Below the pieces are notes generated by a model. It saw only the letters and a list, made by a program, of their open reading frames with translations, was not told where the DNA came from and ran no database searches. Shown in pieces: positions 19,600 to 28,507 of a DNA stretch of 28,507 bases. Both the position numbers and the translations under genes were made by a program. The DNA is from Nemertoderma westbladi (Eukaryota; Xenacoelomorpha; Nemertodermatida; Nemertodermatidae), in NCBI GenBank assembly GCA_032718475.1, contig JAUCBJ010001150.1, forward strand, positions 1 to 28,507, given 5' to 3'. The first letter of the stretch is position 1. Every line of letters begins with the position of its first letter.

Positions 19600-19675
19600 G
19601 GCCTTGGCGTAGTTCGTGGTTGCGTTGAATTCACATATCTACTGAGGTCGTGGGTTCGATCCCGGGAACCGGCAA
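19600..19675 (+). repeat. tRNA-like SINE head
   Basis: Box A-like ttggcgtagttcgtgg (19604-19619) and a perfect box B core gggttcgatccc (19652-19663), with the distance expected in a tRNA. The flanking cccgggaaccggc does not restore an acceptor stem. Confidence 0.55.
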
Positions 19676-22195
19676 TTCATTGTGAGAAACATCTAACCTA
19701 AGATCGGTGGGCTGCATTAGCAAACATTATTATGAAGCGTTTCGTCGAATTAAATACTCTGAGTAAAACAAGAATAGAAAATCTAATAAACTTGTTATAC
19801 AGTATTCATAAGAGGTGATAAAAAAAACACCAATAATAACTAAAGGGGGATACGGACAGATATTTTTCTAAAATAATTGTAGTTCGATTTCTCCTAATAA
19901 TTTTGAAGTGAGCAATTTTGACGAACACTAAAGTATGTTTTGTAAACGAGTGTGCAATGTTTTTTACATCGAATCACACAGGATTTGTTCTTTCAATAAC
20001 TTCTCAATTACATACAATAGGTGTTCATTCAATAACTTGCTACAGTAATTACATAAGTGTTATCTCAATAACTTGCGAATTAATATTATGTTATTGGCTT
20101 CCGACACACGGACACACAACTGACAACCATACACACAGACTTTTGGAAAACGGCCACAGTATAATAAATTATAACAGTTCGCTGAAGGCTCGCAGTTCTC
20201 ACTCGCCCCAAAGTCCTCACGAAATGATAATCCTTGATACATGATAAGTGTTTGAGTAAATTGGAGATCGATATTAAACCTACCTGCTGTAATGTAACCC
20301 TGTTAGGGACGTGTTTAGTTTACGTGTTCCACTATAGTCGCAAGTTATATGTCAAAGTAAATTATGTAGGCCTAACACATGGTTTACTAGGAGCGGTTTA
20401 ATTAGTTAGCAGTTAATTAATTAGGAGAGGTTTAATATTCCTAAATTATGAATTAGGGCTTTAGTGTTGAGCATTACAATTTAAATTCGGGTAAAAAAAC
20501 GAACAAAAATTACGTTAAGTTGTTATAACTCCGAATTTTATTATCGCTGTAATTAACCAATAATATTATTGATACGATAAGTAGAAAATATAATTAAAAT
20601 AGAAAAAACTCACTGAATAAGTTATATGGGATCAATAACAACAATTAATATCACTACAAATATAAAAAATGGAAATTTTACATTATTGTAATAAACATAG
20701 ATGTATTTTTAATCACTTTTTACATAAAGTCTTGTAATCCGGAACTTTATATGGATGTTATAAAGTGCTAGATTACGACTTTGTTTACGACGTAAATTTA
20801 TTCGAAAATTTATTATTTTTAAAATAACATCCAAAAAAATAGATAATAATCGAGAAAATGGTAAATTAGGTTAATATTTACAAACATACGAGATAAATTA
20901 AATATAAATGTCACGATTCTAGATTTAATAGCACGATATGATCAATAATTAACTATTATATTAGTTATCAAGAAGTGTTTTATTTTCACCTAAATGTTAA
21001 TACTTTGCAAAAACCTTCATTAAGCATTCTAGAATCAACTACTATCAAGTTTTTATCCGTACCAACTTATCGTTTATTTTCTTGGTGTTTTTTTACTTAG
21101 GAAATATTCACCCTGTGAGTATTGTATGTAACCTTGGTATTTTTCTCCCTCTCTGTGAGGTAATAAATAATAACATATAATTAAAAACTTCCGAACATTG
21201 ACAGGCTCAGATATTTATGAACATATCAAATGTAAATATCGTAAATGTAAAAGGAACTACTACTGTACTGTATGTTAAGTACAACTTAACGAATTTTATT
21301 ACGAAGCGTATTTATGGAAAAATTTGCAATATAATACCTGTTAATGTGAAAAAGTAACAACTGCAGGGATGAAAATAAAGAGTTATAACAATAATAATTA
21401 AATATAAATTGTGTTTTAATGCCGACTACATACTGTAGTTAGGCTATAATTTATATTACTGTATATTAGAATCGTATATATGATATTATAATTAATTCTA
21501 AGTTGTTAACTTGCTTGACTTTACATCAAATAAGATATAGATATTTGTTCTTCCAAAAATATACATATGTAATTAGTATTCGGTGTAGTTCCGTAGGTCG
21601 AAAACATTGGCCTAATACAAATTATCAATATATAATAATTGTTCCTCCAACAGAATAAAACAATAAATACAATATAAAATTTAATTTAATTAAAACAGAT
21701 ATTATAAAAATAGAAAATTTAACAAAAACACATTTGAATAGATCTACCGGTCTACACCAAACAACCAACATATTGCACGCACAATGATATCAACTCTAAT
21801 AGTTAAACATTTAGTTGTTACACTAATTACATTATAACATGGTCAACCTTAGTTAAATATATTTATAACCGGCATAAAAATATATTTACGGTTTAAAACG
21901 TGTAGAAAAATTATTATGGGCAGGTGGGAACTGTCTAACATGGGAACTTCTTGACATAATGTTTTGCATCAGGCCGTTTGACGAACTCTGATTAATATTT
22001 GATGTGAATTTACCGAAAAAATACCGTAAGATTTACACAAAATGGTAGCCCAGTAAAATATCAGCTGGTCTAAAAAAAACTCGATCAAATCAGTTTTTGA
22101 TTATTTTTAGGAGGTTTGGAGCCGAGATGATATACAAACTCTGTTGCAAACTAATTGAATAATTAAGGCGAACACAGTATTTCTTAAAAAAATGT

Positions 22196-22845
22196 CCAAA
22201 TCTATCCATCACAAAAGGCACCCCGTGGTACGAAATCATAATCTGGATGCTGCGGATATCACTTTTGATATCCAGAAGATATCCGGCAAATTGTTGCCGG
22301 ATTCGGGCCGGATATTAAACCTTTACTTTAGAGAAAACATTGCTTGTAACTTGTAAGTTTGGTTTTATTTATTATAGTACACGCTAGAATGCCGTTTAAA
22401 TAATATTTGAATTTCAATATAATATTTGAATTTCAATATAATTTTTGAATTTCAATATAATTTTTGAATTTCAATATAATTTTTGAATTTCAATATAATT
22501 TTTGAATTTCAATATAATTTTTGAATTTCAATATAATTTTTGAATTTCAATATAATTTTTGAATTTCGATATATAATTTATTATAAATATATATAATTAT
22601 AAAATATAATATAATTTATTATTTAATAATGGTCACGAATATATTATAATTATAATATATTTACTAATTCGAAGTTAATAATAATAATTATTTTGTCTTA
22701 ACATCTATTGAAAATAGTAACACAAAATATCCGGCATATTACCGGTACCAAATATTGCAAATAACCTTCAGGATTACCAGATGCCAGATTTTGGTAAATT
22801 GTCGAAGGATAAAGGACAGGATCCGGATATCCGGTGAAACTATAA
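22196..22845. repeat. region bounded by ccggatat-rich inverted segments
   Basis: gatatccggcaaattgttgc and gggccggatatt near 22280-22316 recur in inverted sense near 22728-22836 (atccggcatattaccggtac, atccggatatccggtg). Such ccggatat ends are seen in some hAT-like repeats. The arms are too diverged to fix boundaries by eye. Confidence 0.3.
22402..22570. repeat. 19-bp AT-rich tandem repeat, 9 copies
   Basis: The unit is tttttgaatttcaatataa. The core tttgaatttc recurs every 19 bases from 22406 to 22558. The first two copies have atattt instead of attttt. Confidence 0.95.
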
Positions 22846-22867
22846 TAGGCCTAATCAAATTGCTAAA

Positions 22868-22873
22868 TTTAAT
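22868..22873 (-). terminator. possible variant polyadenylation signal of the cysteine-rich gene
   Basis: ATTAAA on the minus strand, about 122 bases downstream of the stop at 22995. Confidence 0.3.
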
Positions 22874-22994
22874 GTATATTGAATTTTCTGAAGCAAATCA
22901 TGTTAATTGAGATTGGATGCGGTTTCAATATCTCGACGATCAATGTTTTGGAAACCAAAACAACCATCTTACGTTACACCGCATCTAGCCGGAA

Positions 22995-23480
22995 TCATCG
23001 GACGCGGATTTCGCAACAAAAGCAGTTGACGACTTCGACTGCTGTACCCGGTGCTGCGCAGCTGCAATCACAGACCCCGGTCTCCCCGCCGCATATATTG
23101 AGCCCGCAGTACCTGCAACTGAGACACAGAGCGGGGTCGAACTTAGCGTCCGGGCACACGGCGTTGCAACAGGCACGCAGTCCCGGCGTGTAGCAGTTAC
23201 ACGCCTCCGCGAACACGATGAAACACTCACAGCAACCGGCGGAGCCATCGTCCTTACCGCAGGGGTAGCAGTCCGCGCAGTAACCCCGGGAGACGAGCAG
23301 TTGTCGGAGTCCAAGGATGAGGAGGATGATAAGAAGGTAACCCACGACGGCGAGGCAGATGATAGCGGGGAGGGGAATGGGGAGCTCGTCGATAGTGGAG
23401 GGAGGAAGGGATGAGGTGGGAGGTGGGGAGGGAGTGGAAGAAGAGAAGGAGGAGGTGGGAGGAGAAAGGGGGGAGGCCAT
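22995..23480 (-). CDS. single-pass membrane protein with a cysteine-rich C-terminal domain
   Basis: An intronless ORF of 161 residues, much richer in GC than its AT-rich surroundings. Residues 2-29 are Ser/Pro-rich low complexity. Residues 36-58 (IPLPAIICLAVVGYLLIILL and on) form one membrane helix. Residues 68-161 contain 21 cysteines in pairs such as CADCYPC, CCEC, CNC, CLSCRYC and CDCSC, ending VNCFCCEIRVR. Acidic residues before the helix (D31, E32) and arginines after it (R59, R65) predict an outside N-terminus and a cytoplasmic cysteine-rich tail, which could be palmitoylated or bind zinc. The family was not recognised, though the closing NCxCCE pattern feels like a conserved domain rather than random sequence. 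The overlapping frame 22985-23509 is Pro/Ser low complexity and is not called. Confidence 0.75.
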   Translation of the reverse strand: MASPLSPPTSSFSSSTPSPPPTSSLPPSTIDELPIPLPAIICLAVVGYLLIILLILGLRQLLVSRGYCADCYPCGKDDGSAGCCECFIVFAEACNCYTPGLRACCNAVCPDAKFDPALCLSCRYCGLNICGGETGVCDCSCAAPGTAVEVVNCFCCEIRVR

Positions 23481-23509
23481 GAACTAAGTTGGGGGATGGT
23501 CACGGGCAA

Positions 23510-24484
23510 TGGCCTTCAATGCGGTGCATGAACAACTGATATACTGAAGATCTCCTGCTAATTCAGCAATTAACGTTTAATATTATAATTATTCGTTTTT
23601 CAGCATTGTCGCATGGCAAGAGTATCAAACAAAAAATATAAAAAAAAGTTCAATACCGGTACAAGTTAATAAGTTATGATTGTGTCTGGTCGTGCTACTG
23701 TTGTAGTAGGGTTGCAGATAGCTACCGGTACCATACTGCCATATGATAAGTAAGATATGAGATCTGTTTATATAGGTTGCTAGGCTACAATGTAATTGAC
23801 CAATGAAATGCATTTTGAAGAATCTGGCTTTAATTATAATTATATATTTTAATTTCTTCCAAACATTTAGAAACACAGCATAAACTATAAAATGGGGTAT
23901 CAGTAAATAATTATGGCTCATAAATGAAATAATGTAAAAATTCAGTAAAAGTCTAAAAATATAATTATGGTTAAAACTTATGAAGAGTGAGGTAAAAATA
24001 TCTAAAAAGTGAATCTGGCTTTAGTTTAGCGAATAATTTTCCAACCGAGCGTTCAGTCAGGAACAATATAATGATAATACTGTATCTTCCTTCAACACCT
24101 CAAAATGAAACACATTGTGTCCTTTTACTTCACTGCCTGCTGAGTGTTTCGTAGTGAATTAATTAATATGTATGGATTTAAGGCAGAATGCGTAATATAA
24201 TATTTGCTAAACTACAGTACTTATATGCAAAAAATCTAGCAAAAAAAATCGTTGACCAGCTGTACTACATGGCGGTACAGTGTACACCAGGACTTTTGGC
24301 CTTATCATACAATCTTTGAAGCATTTAAGGAGGACCTGACAGTATAACTTTTCCGAAAATGCCCCCTCCCCCCCCCCCCCCCCCCCTCCTCCTCCCCCCG
24401 CATATTTAGACCGGGGAGTGGGGGGGGGGGGGTGGGGGGGGGGGCAGATCCGCTAGCAGATTTTGACCCTCTAGGACCAAATCA
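23510..24484. other. AT-rich non-coding stretch
   Basis: Probable 5' flank of the cysteine-rich minus-strand gene, then AT-rich sequence without a supported ORF. At 24361-24445 a C-run is followed closely by long G-runs, forming a C/G-rich hairpin-capable patch just before the GACA tract. Confidence 0.5.
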
Positions 24485-25817
<1,333 letters not shown>

Positions 25818-26670
25818 TATATTGTTTTTACAGCCAATTTTTCAGATTAAAGCCAAAAATTTGTTTAAATTTTGCCAAATATTAATAAATACTGTATTAA
25901 TAAATTTTTATAAAAAGGCTATAAACTAAAGATTTTAACCAATAACTTTTGTGAGCTCACCACCTCCGTAATTCGAAAAAAATTGGTTTCAGACAATTTC
26001 ACATAAAATTGAATGACTAGTAGCATTTTAACCGCAAATCTTGTTTCATTCAGTGGCCGCTAGAGGGCGACTGGAAATTTGAAAATTTTTTGATAAACCC
26101 AAACCTACAATATTACTAAATGTGAATGTCCTGTGAAGAAACCCCTTACATAAGCCATTTTTCATCATAAACACCAGCTGTTATTGGTGTTATTTTACCA
26201 TTGCGTCTATGGCACTTTTCGCTTATTTCATTTTTTGCAAAAACTAATGACTGTATTTTTTGGAAAATTGCTTTATACACCAATTCAGACCATACACATA
26301 CAAGACGGTACGAAAAACAACTAAATTGAATGGATAGTTTCGGAGCCTTTCGTGTGACAGACAGACAGACAGACACGATTTTCTTACAGTAGTAAATCTG
26401 AAGATTTACAAATTACAGTAGTAATCAACAAAATAAATTTAGCAGGGGAAAATACGCATACAATTAGGAAATGAAACTTGGGGTCTTCACCATGCAAACT
26501 TTATGAAACAAAAACCAAAAATACGCATAAAAAAGGTGCAAAATGTATAAAGCTCGTGTGAAAAAACTCGTCCCATCATATACTTCAGGGACTGGGCCCA
26601 ACTTCACACCACACTACACTACCTCCTCTCAAAATACACACTCACACCTCTAAACTACCGGTACCGCTTG
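25818..26670. other. non-coding, short GACA patch
   Basis: AT-rich sequence with no supported ORF. A small gacagacagacagac patch lies at 26358-26375. The segment ggccgctagagggcgac at 26055-26071 resembles a CTCF-type core, but a single match proves little. Confidence 0.5.
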
Positions 26671-27230
26671 TATATATAACCTACGCCCTAACCTAACCAA
26701 ATAAACTAAATCATACCATTATATAAAACATTTAAATACAGCCTATAAACATTTAAGTACAGTACAGCCTATATTTAATAGAAAAATATATGACATTTGC
26801 AGCCGCATAAAGGTAAGTGATAATTAGGTGGAACTAATATATGTTTTGCAAAAATATGGGTGCGTTTCGAAAGGCTGAGGAGACAAGTACGTGCTGATCT
26901 CAAACAATTTTGTTGTGCAAATTAACTACAGTAGGTCTGTACAATATACAGTAGATACCGGTAGGTCTTGGCTAATTTCTATAGTCCAGCTGATCAGAGA
27001 GCCGGAGATTAGCGCGTACTGCTCCAAGTCTTTCGAAACGCACCAATATTTTAGCCAAATGGATTACGTTTGTTTATTAGCCTTCTGTTTATGCGGCTGA
27101 CAAATGTCATATATTTTTATAATAATTGTAGGATGTAATTAAATGTTTATAGGCTGTAATTAAATGTTTAAAATAATGGTATCATTTAGTTTATTAGGTT
27201 AGGTTAGGGCGTACACTAGGTTATATATAA
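26671..27230. mobile_element. foldback/MITE-like element with about 230-bp inverted arms
   Basis: The left arm (about 26671-26905) and right arm (about 27005-27230) are inverted copies: tatatataacct and gccctaacctaacc at the ends, then acatttaaatacagcctata, atatgacatttgcagccgcat, and gggtgcgtttcgaaag innermost. The loop is about 100 bp. There is no coding content; the ORF at 26891-27100 lies across loop and arm and is not called. Confidence 0.75.
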
Positions 27231-27239
27231 AGTATATAG

Positions 27240-28016
27240 GCATGGAAATCGATCAATCTGCTTACTGGGCGGAAAAGCCAACCAACCACCAAGGTTAAGG
27301 CTGAATCACCAGCCGATCGCCTCAATGGTTGGAAAGCCCACTTTGAAAAGCTCCTCAATAATGACAGGGTATTGCCTGATAACTTTATAGAAGTAAAGGT
27401 GTCTGAGTCTGTACTCCCAGATATTCCCATTGGCGATATCTCCTTTGCAGAAGTGAAGGCTGCTGCAAAGAGCATTAAGACCAATCGTTCCAGTGGAGTA
27501 GATGGTGTTCCCCCTGAGGTCTTTAAAATACCTGAGTGTTTAAAGCTCATCTATCCCATCATAGTAGACATGTACCGAACAACAAGAGTCCCACAAGAAA
27601 TGAAAACAAATAAGTTGGTGCCAGTTCCCAAGAAGGGCAACCTAACACTCTATGGTTATTTTCGGGGAATCTCATTGATCTCGATTGCTGCAAAGCTATA
27701 CAATAGGATTCTATTAAATCGCATCAGGGATCCCATTGAGAGACTGCTCCGTGGAAATCAGAATGGGTTCCGTAAAGGTCGTGGGACCATGGAGCCCATT
27801 TTGGCACTTAGAAGGATAATTGAAGAATTATCAAAAAAGAAAGACAGGCATCTGGCTGTTATCTTTGTTGACTTCTTCAAGGCCTTTGATTCAGTCTCTC
27901 GCTCACGTATGTTCAGCATACTTTCATTATATGGAATTCCTGATGAAATTATTGCAGCAATCAGATCAGTATACGATGGTTCGACAACATTTGTGTTAAC
28001 GGTAGAACGTTTGTGA
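27240..28016 (+). pseudogene. non-LTR retrotransposon reverse transcriptase fragment
   Basis: Similarity begins at AWKSINLLTGRKSQPTTK (27240) and runs in one open frame to YDGSTTFVLTV (about 28003), then a stop at 28014-28016. Visible blocks: KTNRSSGVDGVPPEVFK (finger region), KLVPVPKKGN and RGISLISIAAKLYNRIL, QNGFRKGRGTMEPILALRRI, and VIFVDFFKAFDSVSR, which has the first catalytic aspartate. The YADD catalytic block and everything after it are missing, as are the endonuclease and 5' parts, so it is truncated at both ends. The class is non-LTR, probably RTE/Jockey-like. It starts 10 bases after the foldback element at 26671-27230. Confidence 0.88.
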
Positions 28017-28507
28017 CCATGTAACACCAAAATTATTTGACATATTTTCCCGAGATTAGAAGACATGCATGAATTGCCCCTTGGCACATGTTATTTCAGA
28101 TGCGTTTTTTATTTATTATTATTCGATATGTAAACATGAAGCACATGTAGACTCAGCATGCATAATATGTCAATCACGACCTGTCATTTGTAATGCTGCT
28201 TACTGTACAACATTTTTAGTCTACCTTAGGACAGGAATCATTATCTCTCTGCACGATTAATTTAGCCAGTTTCTTACTGTAGTTATTGAGAGTTATAAGT
28301 TTGATGTGAATCCTCAATCATTTTCTGTTCCTTTCTTTTCACCCAGTGTATGAAATCCTATTGGATATAACTTTCTGTGATAGGCACATGAAACATATTA
28401 TAATAAAATATAGTAGTATAAAAGATCGTAGCTTTTTTATAGGAGATTATTAGCAATTAGGTAGCATTGTGATATATATTAGGAGTATAATGAGAGTGCG
28501 ATTATTA
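28017..28507. other. AT-rich non-coding right edge
   Basis: No supported feature. The ORF at 28069-28260 is short, without recognisable domain or splice context. Confidence 0.5.

Larger units (their letters stand above)
19256..22860. other. AT-rich intergenic region upstream of the death-domain gene
   Basis: No supported exon. The part nearest 19256-19550 presumably holds the promoter and 5' UTR of the minus-strand gene. A strong donor-like gtaagtaag at 19490 on plus, and an aat|gtgagt on minus near 19420, could belong to untranslated exons. The rest is AT-rich with many short palindromes and no clear ORF. A tRNA-like segment and a 19-bp tandem repeat are listed separately. Confidence 0.5.

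Noticed and set aside
19918-20244. 108-residue ORF in the intergenic region
   Set aside because: Composition is repetitive (SITSQLH, SITCYSN, SITCEL from a short imperfect repeat) with no domain.
22985-23509. 174-residue ORF overlapping the cysteine-rich gene
   Set aside because: It is a shifted frame of the same GC-rich region and reads as Pro/Ser low complexity. The 161-residue frame has a membrane helix and ordered cysteines.
26055-26071. CTCF-like insulator motif
   Set aside because: A single core match (cgctagagggcg) also occurs in common dispersed repeats, and nothing else supports an insulator.

Overview
The window is nuclear DNA of a metazoan, most likely a marine invertebrate. It has GT-AG introns, small coding exons of 66 to 204 bp in AT-rich DNA, extracellular C-type lectin and EGF modules with phase-1 junctions, a death-domain protein, non-LTR retrotransposon fragments, several tRNA-derived SINE heads and very large tandem repeats. 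Short palindromes built on taggcctac and taccggta recur throughout. The species cannot be named from sequence alone. There is no operon, CRISPR array or other prokaryotic feature.

Layout. Bases 1-144 hold the C-terminal end of an unrecognised plus-strand protein. Bases 145-2886 are non-coding, with G-runs, a tRNA-like segment and a hairpin. Bases 2887-4218 are a large imperfect inverted repeat made of two outward-pointing retrotransposon 3' ends. A four-exon plus-strand gene follows (about 4410-8032). It encodes a small secreted protein with a signal peptide, a C-type lectin-like domain, one EGF domain and a second EGF that stops early. Its introns hold a miniature inverted-repeat element, a 46-base C-run and a 31-bp minisatellite.

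Tail to tail with it lies an eight-exon minus-strand gene (19255 down to 9859). Its spliced product is 302 residues, with degenerate EF-hand-like segments and a C-terminal death domain. Its third intron carries a 3.7-kb array of a 20-bp repeat that starts at the intron's own 5' splice site and copies the GTAAGT donor core in nearly every unit. Its last intron is almost filled by a 1.55-kb inverted-repeat transposon. Bases 19.3-22.9 kb are AT-rich intergenic DNA. A single-exon minus-strand gene (23480 down to 22995) encodes a one-pass membrane protein with 21 cysteines in its last 94 residues. The rest is repeats: a 1.33-kb (GACA)n tract, a foldback element and a reverse-transcriptase fragment.

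The genes do not form an evident pathway. The lectin-EGF protein is secreted. The death-domain protein is probably an intracellular adaptor. The cysteine-rich protein is membrane-anchored. Exon structures were derived by hand from reading frame, splice consensus and domain continuity, and they are internally consistent in phase, but no transcript or database evidence was available.
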